Source of the DNA: Kocuria sp.
Lineage (GTDB): Bacteria; Actinomycetota; Actinomycetes; Actinomycetales; Micrococcaceae
Length of the DNA: 46,571 nucleotides
Assembly (NCBI RefSeq): GCF_030530945.1
Contig: NZ_JAUMTZ010000013.1
Span: 3,811 to 50,381, forward strand
Direction of reading: 5' to 3'
Position 1 is the stretch's first letter. Each line of letters opens with the position of its first letter. The position numbers and the translations under genes are program-made. The notes beneath the pieces were generated by a model. That model did not search any database. It was not told where the DNA came from and worked only from the letters and a program-made list of their open reading frames with translations. Positions 17,383 through 26,069 of this stretch are shown piece after piece.

Positions 17383-18276
17383 GTGAGCAACGCCAGTGAT
17401 GAGACGCCCCAGCAGAGTCAGGCCGCGTCGTCGGAGGCCGTGGGTCCCACCGGCCGGCCCGTGCGGACCTTTCCCGACCCCCCGGAGCTCACCACCCACG
17501 GCCCCGCGCGGATCATCGCGATGGTGAACCAGAAGGGCGGGGTGGGCAAGACCACCTCCACCATCAACCTGGGTGCCGCGCTCGCCGAGCTGGGCCGCAA
17601 GGTGCTGCTGGTGGACTTCGACCCGCAGGGCGCACTCTCGGCGGGCTTCGGCTCCAACCCGCACGAGCTGGACCTCACGGTCTACAACGTGATGATGGAC
17701 CGCTCCGTGGACGTGTGGGACGTGGTGCAGCAGACCCACGTGGAGAACGTGGACCTGCTCCCGGCCAACATCGACCTCTCCGCCGCGGAGGTGCAGCTGG
17801 TCAACGAGGTGGCCCGCGAGCAGGTGCTCGCCTCCGCGCTGCGCAAGGTCGAGGACTACTACGACGTGATCCTCATCGACTGCCAGCCGTCCCTGGGGCT
17901 GCTCACCGTGAACGCCCTCACCGCCAGCCACGGGGTGATCATCCCCCTGATCTGCGAGTTCTTCGCGCTGCGCGCGGTGGCCCTGCTGGTGGACTCCATC
18001 TCCAAGGTGCAGGACCGCATCAACCCCAAGCTGCAGATCGACGGCGTGCTGGCCACCATGTTCGACTCCCGCACCCTGCACTCCCGCGAGGTGATCGCGC
18101 GGATCGTGGACGCCTTCGGCGACAAGGTCTTCGACACCGTAATCAAGCGCACCGTGAAGTTCCCGGACGCCACCGTGGCCGCCGAGCCCATCCTGAACTT
18201 CGCCACCAACCACCCGGGTGCGGAGTCCTACCGCCAGCTGGCCCGTGAGCTGATCTCGCGCGGCGGCGCGCCGTGA
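17383..18276 (+). CDS. ParA/Soj-family ATPase
   Basis: A 297-aa P-loop ATPase of the ParA/MinD class. The deviant Walker A KGGVGKTT is at 51-58, Walker A' LLVDFDPQGALS follows near 78, and IDCQPSLG with Walker B lies near 170. A 45-residue Pro/Gln/Ser-rich stretch precedes the fold. There is no parB partner. The gene is instead directly upstream of scpA and scpB, as in Rv1708, so it is the chromosome-organisation paralogue rather than the oriC-linked ParA. GTG 17383 is supported by an AAGGAAGG site. The gap to scpA is 28 bp. Confidence 0.88.
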   Translation: MSNASDETPQQSQAASSEAVGPTGRPVRTFPDPPELTTHGPARIIAMVNQKGGVGKTTSTINLGAALAELGRKVLLVDFDPQGALSAGFGSNPHELDLTVYNVMMDRSVDVWDVVQQTHVENVDLLPANIDLSAAEVQLVNEVAREQVLASALRKVEDYYDVILIDCQPSLGLLTVNALTASHGVIIPLICEFFALRAVALLVDSISKVQDRINPKLQIDGVLATMFDSRTLHSREVIARIVDAFGDKVFDTVIKRTVKFPDATVAAEPILNFATNHPGAESYRQLARELISRGGAP

Positions 18277-18304
18277 CCAGCCGGGCCCGGGAGCATCGAG
18301 GCGC

Positions 18305-19282
18305 GTGAGCGACGTCGTCGAGCTGCCCGCGGCGTCCGGTGAGGACACCGGGCCGGGGAGGGGTGCAACGGGGGAGGGCGCCGCGGCGCCGGAGGCCCCC
18401 GCAACGGAGACCGCGCCCGCGGGAACCACCGGCGGCTTCACGGTGGCGCTGGAGAACTTTCAAGGCCCCTTCGACGTGCTGCTGTCCCTGATCGCCAAGC
18501 ACGAGATGGACATCACCCAGGTGTCCCTGTCGGTGGTCACGGACGAGTTCATCCGCTACGTCCGCGCGCTGCAGGACAGTGCCTCCGCCGAGGCCCTGGA
18601 CGAGACCAGCGAGTTCCTGGTGGTCGCCGCGACCCTGCTGGACCTCAAGGCCGCGCGGCTGCTGCCGCGCGGTGAGGTGGAGGACGAGTACGACGTGGAG
18701 CTGCTGGAGGCCCGCGACCTGCTCTTCGCGCGGCTGCTGCAGTACAAGGCGTTCAAGGAGGTGGCCGGGCAGCTCAACGCCCGCTTCGCGGCGGAGTCCG
18801 TGCGCTTCCCGCGCCAGGTGGACCTGGACCCCGCGGTCACCACCGCGCTGCCGCCGCTCACGTGGACCCTCACCCCGGAGCAGCTCGCGCAGCTGGCGGT
18901 GGCGGCCCTGGACCCGGAGCGCCACGTGCCGGAGGCGGTGGACGTGGCCCACCTCCACGGCGCGCAGGTGCGGGTGGCGGACGAGGCCGAGACGCTCGCC
19001 GCGGCGCTGCGCGACGGCGCGGACCACCCCTTCCGGGAGCTGGTCGCGGACGCCGGGTCCACCCTGGTGGTCGTGGTGCGCTTCCTGGCCCTGCTGGAGA
19101 TGTACCGGGACCGGGTGGTGCGTCTGCACCAGGACGAGGTGCTCGGCACGCTGCTGGTCACGTGGGACGGGCCACCGCACTGGACGGCGGAGTCCCTCAG
19201 CAGCGAGTACACGGGCGGGGAGACCGTGGGTGACGAGGCGGCGTCGTCGGCCAGCGGCGAGGGCGAAAACCTGGGAGACTGA
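18305..19282 (+). CDS. scpA: segregation and condensation protein A
   Basis: ScpA is the kleisin that bridges the two SMC heads of the bacterial condensin. The 325-aa protein starts with about 40 low-complexity residues, then shows the ScpA opening FTVALENFQGPFDVLLSLIAKHEMDI and SEFLVVAATLLDLKAARLLP, and a C-terminal winged helix (FLALLEMYRDRVV). GTG 18305 lies 29 bp after parA. It is followed by scpB. The length is somewhat above the usual 250-280 because of the disordered ends. Confidence 0.92.
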   Translation: MSDVVELPAASGEDTGPGRGATGEGAAAPEAPATETAPAGTTGGFTVALENFQGPFDVLLSLIAKHEMDITQVSLSVVTDEFIRYVRALQDSASAEALDETSEFLVVAATLLDLKAARLLPRGEVEDEYDVELLEARDLLFARLLQYKAFKEVAGQLNARFAAESVRFPRQVDLDPAVTTALPPLTWTLTPEQLAQLAVAALDPERHVPEAVDVAHLHGAQVRVADEAETLAAALRDGADHPFRELVADAGSTLVVVVRFLALLEMYRDRVVRLHQDEVLGTLLVTWDGPPHWTAESLSSEYTGGETVGDEAASSASGEGENLGD

Positions 19283-19332
19283 GAACCCCGCACAGGATCG
19301 GTGTGAACCGTACCGAAGGAGATGAACGCCGC

Positions 19333-20067
19333 ATGGCGGAACCCGCCCCCGCACCACCCCCACCAGAAGACTCGGCAGAGGCCGCGGACGCCGCGGCGGA
19401 AACCCCCGCGTCGCACGCCGCGCCGCAGCCGGAGGACCTGCACGCCCGGCTGGAGGCAGTCCTCATGGTCGCCGCGGCGCCCGTGGGCGTGGCGGACCTC
19501 GCGCGTGCCACCGGTGCGCCCACCCACCGCGTGCGCAGTGCCCTGGAGCACCTCAAGGCGGACTACGACGGCGTGATCGGGAACACCGTGGAGTCCCCGG
19601 ACGGCGGCCGCTCCGCGGGCTATGATGGACGGTCGGCCGCACCGGCCGATGCTCCTCCGCTCCCACCCGGCAGGATCCGCGGCTTCGAGCTGCGCGAGGT
19701 GGCCGGAGGGTGGCGCATCTACTCCCGCAGCGACTACGCCCACCTGGTCACGGATTTCGTGGTGGAGGGCAGCAGCTCCCGGCTCTCCCAGGCGGCGCTG
19801 GAGACGCTGGCGGTCGTGGCGTACCTGCAGCCGGTCTCCCGCTCCCGGGTCTCCGCCATCCGCGGCGTGAACGTGGACGGCGTGGTGCGCACCCTGGTGC
19901 AGCGGGGACTGCTCACCGTCCACGACCGCGAGGACACCACGGGCTCCGTGCTCTACTCCACCACCCCGCTCTTCCTGGAGAAACTCGGTCTCGGCTCGCT
20001 GGACGAGCTCCCGGACATCGCACCCCTGCTGCCCGGAACCGACCAACTCGACGATATTGAGGACTGA
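19333..20067 (+). CDS. scpB: segregation and condensation protein B
   Basis: ScpB dimers bind ScpA and regulate the SMC complex. The 244-aa protein has about 35 acidic low-complexity residues, then two winged helices: HARLEAVLMVAAAPVGVADLARATG and SRLSQAALETLAVVAYLQPVSRSRVSAIRGV. A Gly/Pro/Ala-rich insert of roughly 30 residues (about 80-110) separates two strands that are adjacent in most ScpB proteins. ATG 19333 has AAGGAG 11 nt upstream; in-frame GTG 19303 is an alternative with an AGGA site. Confidence 0.9.
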   Translation: MAEPAPAPPPPEDSAEAADAAAETPASHAAPQPEDLHARLEAVLMVAAAPVGVADLARATGAPTHRVRSALEHLKADYDGVIGNTVESPDGGRSAGYDGRSAAPADAPPLPPGRIRGFELREVAGGWRIYSRSDYAHLVTDFVVEGSSSRLSQAALETLAVVAYLQPVSRSRVSAIRGVNVDGVVRTLVQRGLLTVHDREDTTGSVLYSTTPLFLEKLGLGSLDELPDIAPLLPGTDQLDDIED

Positions 20068-20074
20068 TCGACGC

Positions 20075-21193
20075 ATGGCACCATCAAACGGCAACTCGTC
20101 CCGCGGCGCGGGCGCCCGCGGCCCCCAGGGGCGCGGCAAGGGCTCCAAGGCCGGGCCCAAGGGCGGCTTCCGCTCCGGCCCCGGCAAGAAGTCCGGCGAC
20201 GCCGCCGGCGGCCGTGGCTACGGCAAGGGCCCCGGTGCCCGGGGCTCCGCCGCGAAGGGACCCGCCGCCGGACGCGGCAAGGGCCCCAACGCCAAGGGTC
20301 CCGGCAAGCCCAAGGCCGCGGCCGGGCAGAAGGGCCCGCAGAAGCCCCGCGCGTTCGCGGGCGTGGACAAGTACGAGCGCCGCGCCGCAGCGATCAAGGA
20401 GCACGGCCCGCACCGGCGGCGTCGTCCGAAGAACCCTCCCGTGGACCGGCTGGAGGTCCACGACGAGAACGGCGTGCGGCTGCAGAAGCTCATGGCCCAG
20501 GCGGGCGTGGCGAGCCGGCGCGTGTGCGAGGAGATGATCCAGGACGGGCGCGTGAGCGTGGACGGGGAGATCGTCACCGAGCTCGGTGTGCGCGTGGACC
20601 CCGCGCTGCAGGCCGTGCACGTGGACGGCATGCGCATCCAGACGGACGAGAAGCTCGTCTACTACGCGTTCAACAAGCCCGCCGGGGTGGTCTCCACCAT
20701 GGAGGACCCGGACGGGCGACGCTGCGTGAGCGACTACCTGGACCCGCGCAAGCACGAGCGGGTGTTCCACGTGGGCCGCCTGGACGTGGAGACCGAGGGT
20801 CTGCTGCTGCTCACCAACGACGGTGAGCTCACCAACCGCCTGACCCACCCCTCCTACGAGGTGCCCAAGACGTACCTGGTGCAGGTGCACGGCCCCGTGG
20901 AGAAGGGGATCGGCAACCAGATGAAGGAGGGCATCCGCCTGGAGGACGGGATCGCGAAGGTGGACGACTTCCGCCTGGTGGACTCCACCCCCGGGCACGT
21001 GCTGATCGAGGTGGTGTTGCACTCCGGGCGCAACCGGATCGTGCGGCGCATGTTCGATGCCGTGGAGCACCCCGTGGAGAAGCTCGCGCGCACGCACGTG
21101 GGCCCCATCCAGATCGGGGACCAGAAGCAGGGAACGGTCCGCAAGCTCTCCCACACCGAGGTGGGCAACCTGCTCGCGTCCGTGGGGATGTGA
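20075..21193 (+). CDS. rluB: rRNA pseudouridine synthase, RsuA/RluB family
   Basis: Converts uridine to pseudouridine in rRNA (23S helix 89 for RluB). The first 115 residues are Lys/Arg/Gly/Pro/Ala-rich and disordered, with repeated GKGP/GRGKG units, an extension that probably adds RNA affinity. The S4 domain follows (VRLQKLMAQAGVASRRVCEEMI), then the catalytic domain with YYAFNKPAGVVST and the catalytic Asp in VGRLDVETEGLLLLTNDGEL (about 235). LHSGRNRIVRRMFD near the end is typical. ATG 20075 is 8 bp after scpB. The stop overlaps tyrA by 4 nt. Confidence 0.9.
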   Translation: MAPSNGNSSRGAGARGPQGRGKGSKAGPKGGFRSGPGKKSGDAAGGRGYGKGPGARGSAAKGPAAGRGKGPNAKGPGKPKAAAGQKGPQKPRAFAGVDKYERRAAAIKEHGPHRRRRPKNPPVDRLEVHDENGVRLQKLMAQAGVASRRVCEEMIQDGRVSVDGEIVTELGVRVDPALQAVHVDGMRIQTDEKLVYYAFNKPAGVVSTMEDPDGRRCVSDYLDPRKHERVFHVGRLDVETEGLLLLTNDGELTNRLTHPSYEVPKTYLVQVHGPVEKGIGNQMKEGIRLEDGIAKVDDFRLVDSTPGHVLIEVVLHSGRNRIVRRMFDAVEHPVEKLARTHVGPIQIGDQKQGTVRKLSHTEVGNLLASVGM

Positions 21194-22308
21194 GCGTGGT
21201 CCCCGTGACCGCCTCCAGCACGGGCCCGGTCCTGGTGGTCGGCTCCGGGCTGCTGGGCGCCAGCATCGGCCTGGGGCTGCGCCACCTGGGCGTGGACGTC
21301 CACGTGCGGGACGCCTCCCCGACCACGGAGGCCGTGGCGCAGGACATCGGGGCGGGCCGCTCCGTGCGCGCCGCGGCCGCCGCGGGGGAGCAGCTCCCGG
21401 AACCTGCCCTCGTGGTGGTCGCCGCGCCCCCGGACGTGGTGCCCGAGCTCGTGGTCGAGGCGCTCGCCGCGCACCCGGGCGCGGTGGTGCTGGACATCGC
21501 CTCGGTCAAGGCCCCGATCCTCGACGCCGTCACGGCCGCGGGTGCGGACCTCACCCGCTACGTGGGCACCCACCCCATGGCTGGGCGGGAGAAGTCCGGG
21601 CCAGTGGCAGCCCGCGGCGAGCTGTTCACCTCCATGCCGTGGGTGGTCTGCCCCGGTCCCGCTGCCGGCGCCGCCGCGGTGGCCGCGGCCAGGCACCTCG
21701 CGGTGGACCTGGGAGCCACCCTCACGGTGATGGAGCCCGTGGAGCACGACGAGACCGTGGCCCTGATCTCCCACCTGCCCCAGGTGATGTCCTCCCTGCT
21801 GGCCTCCCGGCTGCAGGACACCGCCCCGCACCACCTGTCTCTGGCGGGTCAGGGGCTGCGGGACACCACTCGGATCGCGGGCTCGGACCCCGGGCTGTGG
21901 GTGCAGATCCTCGCGGCGAACGCGCGGCCCGTGGTGCAGTCCCTGCACGGGGTCCGCGCGGACCTGGACCGGTTGATCGCCACGCTGGAGCACCCGTCGG
22001 CGGACGGTGCACGCCTGGACATCGCCCGGCTGATGGCCGAGGGCAACGCCGGACGGGCCCGGATCCCGGGCAAGCACGGCGGCGCCCCCGCGGCGTTCGC
22101 CACGATCACGGTGGCAGTGGACGACACCCCCGGCACGATCGCCAGGCTGCTCACGGAGATCGGGGAGATCGGGGTCAACCTGGAGGACATGCGCCTGGAG
22201 CACTCGCCCGGGCAGCCGGTGGGTCTGGTGACGGCCTCGGTGGAACCCTCCCGGCACACGGAACTGGTGGACGAGCTGCAGACACGCGGCTGGAAGGTGG
22301 TGCAGTGA
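21190..22308 (+). CDS. tyrA: prephenate dehydrogenase
   Basis: Oxidatively decarboxylates prephenate to 4-hydroxyphenylpyruvate for tyrosine synthesis, using NAD. The 372-aa protein has the Rossmann motif GSGLLGAS at 18-25, the THPMAGREKSG segment near 130 with catalytic His, VEHDETVALISHLPQ near 180, and a C-terminal ACT domain (about 298-372, ITVAVDDTPGTIARLL) that would bind tyrosine as feedback inhibitor. GTG 21190 overlaps rluB. It sits between rluB and cmk. Confidence 0.9.
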   Translation: MSVVPVTASSTGPVLVVGSGLLGASIGLGLRHLGVDVHVRDASPTTEAVAQDIGAGRSVRAAAAAGEQLPEPALVVVAAPPDVVPELVVEALAAHPGAVVLDIASVKAPILDAVTAAGADLTRYVGTHPMAGREKSGPVAARGELFTSMPWVVCPGPAAGAAAVAAARHLAVDLGATLTVMEPVEHDETVALISHLPQVMSSLLASRLQDTAPHHLSLAGQGLRDTTRIAGSDPGLWVQILAANARPVVQSLHGVRADLDRLIATLEHPSADGARLDIARLMAEGNAGRARIPGKHGGAPAAFATITVAVDDTPGTIARLLTEIGEIGVNLEDMRLEHSPGQPVGLVTASVEPSRHTELVDELQTRGWKVVQ

Positions 22309-23060
22309 TGAACGCACGGAACGCGGACGCCCGACTGGTGATCGCGATCGACGGGCCCTCGGGCTCCGGCAAGTCCTCGGTGTCCAAGGAGGTGGCGCGC
22401 CGCTTCGGGCTCGCGTACCTGGACACCGGGGCCATGTACCGCGCGGTGACGTGGTGGTGCCTGGACTCGGGAGCGGACCTGGACGACCCGGACGCCGTGG
22501 TGGGTGCCACCCGCACGGTGCCCCTGGAGCTGGGCACGGACCCGGACGAGGAGCACATCCTCGTCAACGGCGAGGACGTGCGCGCGGCGATCCGCGGGGA
22601 CCTGGTGACCGACAACGTCTCCAAGGTCTCCACCACGGTGGCAGCCCGCGAGATCCTGGTGCGCATGCAGCAGGACGTCATCCGCGACAGCGGCTACCGG
22701 ATCGTGGCCGAGGGTCGAGACATCACCACCGTGGTGGCCCCGGACGCGGACGTGCGGATCCTGCTGACCGCCTCGGAGGCCGCGCGGCTGGCACGGCGCG
22801 GCAGGCAGCTGGGCGCGGCGGCGTCGTCGAACCTGGAGGCGCAGGTGGTGGGCCGTGACGCGAAGGACTCCACCGTGGTGAACTTCACGCAGGCCCAGGA
22901 CGGCGTGCAGCTGCTGGACTCCTCCGAACTGAGCATGGAACAGACCGTGCAGGGCGTGATCGACCTGGTCATCCGCGCCACGGACACGGCACACGAGACG
23001 GGCCACGAGGCCCACGACGAGACGGGCGCCACGGCCCCCGAGGAAACGAGGCAACCATGA
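22308..23060 (+). CDS. cmk: cytidylate kinase
   Basis: Phosphorylates CMP and dCMP to the diphosphates. The 250-aa protein has the P-loop GPSGSGKS at 16-23, YLDTGAMYRA near 40 for nucleotide binding and the RDITTVV segment near 140. The last 25 residues are an acidic His/Glu/Thr-rich tail. The start shares TGATG with the tyrA stop and the end overlaps der by 4 nt, so tyrA-cmk-der are translationally linked. Confidence 0.93.
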   Translation: MNARNADARLVIAIDGPSGSGKSSVSKEVARRFGLAYLDTGAMYRAVTWWCLDSGADLDDPDAVVGATRTVPLELGTDPDEEHILVNGEDVRAAIRGDLVTDNVSKVSTTVAAREILVRMQQDVIRDSGYRIVAEGRDITTVVAPDADVRILLTASEAARLARRGRQLGAAASSNLEAQVVGRDAKDSTVVNFTQAQDGVQLLDSSELSMEQTVQGVIDLVIRATDTAHETGHEAHDETGATAPEETRQP

Positions 23061-24601
23061 GCGCATCCGACGAGCCCACCGTGGACTCCTACGAGCAGTC
23101 CGTGCTGGGCGGGGGCAACGAGGACATCTCCGAGCGCCTGGCCGCGATCGACGACACCGAGGCCGAGGCCCGGGCGCAGGCCCTGCGCGAGGGGCTGGCG
23201 GACTACGAGCTGGACGACGAGGACGCCGCGCTGCTGGCGGACTGGATCGACGGCGAGGACGCCCGCGACGCCCGCCGCCCGGACCCGGTGGTGGCCGTGG
23301 TGGGTCGGCCCAACGTGGGCAAGTCCACGCTGGTCAACCGGGTGATCGGCCGCCGGGAGGCCGTGGTGGAGGACACCCCGGGCGTGACCCGGGACCGCGT
23401 GTCCTACAAGGCGGAGTGGAACGGCAAGAACTTCACCCTGGTGGACACCGGCGGCTGGGAGCAGGACGCCAAGGGCATCCACAAGCGCGTGGCGGACCAG
23501 GCCGAGCTGGCCGTGGAGAACGCGGACGCGGTGCTGCTGGTGCTGGACGTGACCGTGGGTGTGACCGCGACCGACGAGGCCGTGGTGAACATGCTGCGCC
23601 GCGTGAAGAAGCCCATCATCGTGGTGGCGAACAAGGCGGACTCCCCGCAGCTGGAGCTCGAGGCGACCGCGCTGTGGTCCCTGGGCATGGGGGAGCCGTT
23701 CCCGGTCTCCGCACTGCACGGCAAGGGCTCCGCCGATGCGCTGGACGCACTGGTGGAGGCGCTGCCCGAGTTCTCCGAGGTGGCCGAGGCGGAGCTGGAG
23801 GGCGGTCCGCGGCGCGTGGCGCTGATCGGACGGCCCAACGTGGGCAAGTCCTCCCTGCTGAACAAGCTGGCCGGCACCGACCGCGTGGTCGTGGACGACA
23901 CGGCCGGCACCACGCGCGACCCCGTGGACGAGATCGTGATGCTCGGCGGCGAGCCGTGGCGCTTCATCGACACCGCGGGCATCCGCCGGCGCGTGCACCT
24001 GCAGCAGGGCGCGGACTTCTACGCCTCGCTGCGCACCCAGACCGCTCTGGAGCGCGCCGAGGTGGCCGTGGTGCTGCTCGCCGTGGACGAGGTGCTCTCC
24101 GAGCAGGACGTCCGCATCCTGCAGATGGCCGTGGACTCCGGGCGTGCCCTGGTGCTCGCGTTCAACAAGTGGGACACCCTGGACGACGAGCGCCGCTTCT
24201 ACCTGGAGCGTGAGATCGAACGGGACCTCGCCCACGTCTCCTGGGCCCCACGGGTCAACATGTCCGCGAAGACCGGGTGGCACAAGGACAAGCTGGCCCC
24301 CGCGCTGCACACCGCCCTGGACTCGTGGGACCGCCGCATCCCCACCGGGCGTCTCAACGCGTTCCTGGGGGAGATCGTGGCCGCCCACCCGCACCCCGTG
24401 CGCGGCGGCAAGCAGCCCCGCATCCTGTTCGGCACCCAGGTCTCCTCGCGCCCGCCCAAGTTCGTGCTGTTCACCACCGGGTTCCTGGACCCCGGCTACC
24501 GCCGGTTCATCCAGCGCCGCATCCGCGAGACCTTCGGCTTCGAGGGCACCCCGCTGGAGGTCACCATGCGCGTGCGGGAGAAGCGCCAGCGCAAGCGCTG
24601 A
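23057..24601 (+). CDS. der: ribosome biogenesis GTPase Der
   Basis: Der (EngA) is an essential double GTPase needed for maturation of the 50S subunit. Of 514 aa, residues 1-75 are an acidic actinobacterial extension. The first G domain has GRPNVGKS at 83-90, DTGG and NKAD; the second has GRPNVGKS near 258-265, DTAG and NKWD. A C-terminal KH-like domain (about 430-514) ends in a basic tail, REKRQRKR. It overlaps cmk and is the last chromosomal gene before the prophage-bearing tRNA. Confidence 0.95.
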   Translation: MSASDEPTVDSYEQSVLGGGNEDISERLAAIDDTEAEARAQALREGLADYELDDEDAALLADWIDGEDARDARRPDPVVAVVGRPNVGKSTLVNRVIGRREAVVEDTPGVTRDRVSYKAEWNGKNFTLVDTGGWEQDAKGIHKRVADQAELAVENADAVLLVLDVTVGVTATDEAVVNMLRRVKKPIIVVANKADSPQLELEATALWSLGMGEPFPVSALHGKGSADALDALVEALPEFSEVAEAELEGGPRRVALIGRPNVGKSSLLNKLAGTDRVVVDDTAGTTRDPVDEIVMLGGEPWRFIDTAGIRRRVHLQQGADFYASLRTQTALERAEVAVVLLAVDEVLSEQDVRILQMAVDSGRALVLAFNKWDTLDDERRFYLEREIERDLAHVSWAPRVNMSAKTGWHKDKLAPALHTALDSWDRRIPTGRLNAFLGEIVAAHPHPVRGGKQPRILFGTQVSSRPPKFVLFTTGFLDPGYRRFIQRRIRETFGFEGTPLEVTMRVREKRQRKR

Positions 24602-24621
24602 GTCCACCCCGGGCGACGACG

Positions 24622-24655
24622 CCGCGGCGGGTCCGCCACGAAGGGCCCGCCGCGG
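24622..24655 (+). terminator. hairpin downstream of der
   Basis: CCGCGGCGGG (24622-24631) pairs perfectly with CCCGCCGCGG (24646-24655) around a 14-nt loop. It starts 20 bp after the der stop and precedes the tRNA promoter. No T run. Confidence 0.55.
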
Positions 24656-24669
24656 GCGCCTCCCGCGAT

Positions 24670-24698
24670 GTGAAAAACGGGGCCGGGTGGGGTAATGT
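24670..24698 (+). promoter_or_regulatory. promoter of tRNA-Pro
   Basis: GTGAAA (24670-24675) and TAATGT (24693-24698) are 17 bp apart, in an AT-richer patch. Transcription would start near 24705, about 38 nt before the mature tRNA. Confidence 0.5.
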
Positions 24699-24742
24699 AT
24701 CCCAGGTGTTCGGCACTGGTTCGCCAGGGCTGAGCACGGTCG

Positions 24743-24816
<74 letters not shown>

Positions 24817-24821
24817 CCGAC

Positions 24822-24870
24822 GGACCGGCTCTGACAAGGCACAACGCCTCGTCAGGGCCGGTCCTTCTTC
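24822..24870. terminator. strong terminator between tRNA-Pro and integrase
   Basis: GGACCGGCTCTGAC (24822-24835) pairs with GTCAGGGCCGGTCC (24851-24864) over 14 positions with a single G-T pair, and AGGC/GCCT pair inside. On the plus strand TTCTTC follows. It should end the tRNA transcript and may also end the leftward integrase message. Confidence 0.7.
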
Positions 24871-24916
24871 GTATCCAGGGGTGAAGGTGTCCACTTACTG
24901 ACCACTTTCGACACGA

Positions 24917-26050
24917 CTACGCGGGCGGCGCGAACGCCTCCACCACCGCGGAGAAGTCCACCAGCCCGTCCCGCTCGATGTAGTACCGGCGGGTGACCTC
25001 CGGGCCCGCGTGGCCCAGTTGCCCGGCCGCCGCCTCCGCACCCTCTGCCCGCGAGATCAGCGTCGCCACGGCCTGCCGGTAGTGCTTGAAGGACACGTGC
25101 TCCCACCGTTCCCCGCGGGCCTGGCGCCACAGCCGGTGGATGTTCGACAGCTCGTAGTACGTCCCGTTGCGGGTGGTGAACACCCCACCGGTCTTGTCCT
25201 CGGCCCGCAGATAGCGCAGCCGGAGCACCTGCACCACGAACGCCGGGACGGTCACACCCCTGGTCGAGGTCTCCGTCTTCGGGGTCTCCTGCCGGATCAG
25301 GCCGTCCTTAGTGCGGGTGATCGTGCCGGTGATGCGCACGACCCCGGCGCGCAGGTCCACGTCCTCCCACCGCAACGCGAGCACCTCACCCGGCCGGCAC
25401 CCCGTGCCCGCGAGCACGTCGAACACGTCCAGCAGCAAGGGTGCGTTCCGGGGCGGGCCGGGGGCCTTGACCTTCCCCCATGCCACGACCGTGTCCCGCA
25501 CCGCCTGCACATCGGAGGGCGACAGGGCGACGACGGCCGCACGCTTACCCCGGGGGAGCGCAGCCGCGCCCACGGGGTTGTGGGGGATCACGTCGTCCGA
25601 GACGCACATGCCCAAGATCTGGGACAGCGCCACCTTCGCGTGCTTCGCGGCCGTGGGCCCACCCACCGTCTCGCCGTCCTGCTCGCGTGGCTCGGCCACA
25701 GTCTGCAGGAACGCCCGCACCTGGGAGGTCTTCACCTCGCCCACGGTGAGCGCCCCGATCAGCGGGACGATGTGCACGCGCACGGTCTTCTCGTACCCGG
25801 CGCGGGTCGCGTGCTTCACGTCCAGGTGCTCCAGCCACATGCGCGACGCCGTCGTGAGCGTGGTGGTGGCCTTCAAGGCGCCCGCTGAGGGCGGCACCCG
25901 TGTGGCGGCCTTCGCCTTCAGGGCAGTCTGGGCCTTCCCGGAGGTCGCACCATGGGCGGCGATCCGGCGGCGCACACCGTCCTTGTCCCGAATCCACGCC
26001 CTGGCCTGCCACTGCCCGGGCTGCAGGTGGGTGACGGTGATCTTCCCCAT
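24917..26050 (-). CDS. int: phage tyrosine integrase
   Basis: Site-specific recombinase that inserts and excises the prophage. With ATG 26050 it has 377 aa: an arm-binding AP2-like N-terminus (about 1-50), a SAM-like core-binding domain (about 65-160) and the catalytic domain. Catalytic Arg is in GTGCRPGEVLALRWEDVDL, Lys in the QETPKTETSTRG beta-hairpin, box II as SFKHYRQAVATLI where the usual His of His-x-x-Arg is Lys, His in LGHAGPEVT and the nucleophile Tyr in RYYIER. The frame stays open to GTG 26089, which would overlap the HIRAN gene; MGKITVTHL looks like the true start. It is the last gene of the leftward lysogeny group. Confidence 0.9.
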   Translation of the reverse strand: MGKITVTHLQPGQWQARAWIRDKDGVRRRIAAHGATSGKAQTALKAKAATRVPPSAGALKATTTLTTASRMWLEHLDVKHATRAGYEKTVRVHIVPLIGALTVGEVKTSQVRAFLQTVAEPREQDGETVGGPTAAKHAKVALSQILGMCVSDDVIPHNPVGAAALPRGKRAAVVALSPSDVQAVRDTVVAWGKVKAPGPPRNAPLLLDVFDVLAGTGCRPGEVLALRWEDVDLRAGVVRITGTITRTKDGLIRQETPKTETSTRGVTVPAFVVQVLRLRYLRAEDKTGGVFTTRNGTYYELSNIHRLWRQARGERWEHVSFKHYRQAVATLISRAEGAEAAAGQLGHAGPEVTRRYYIERDGLVDFSAVVEAFAPPA

Positions 26051-26069
26051 CGCCCCGATGGGCAGGCGT

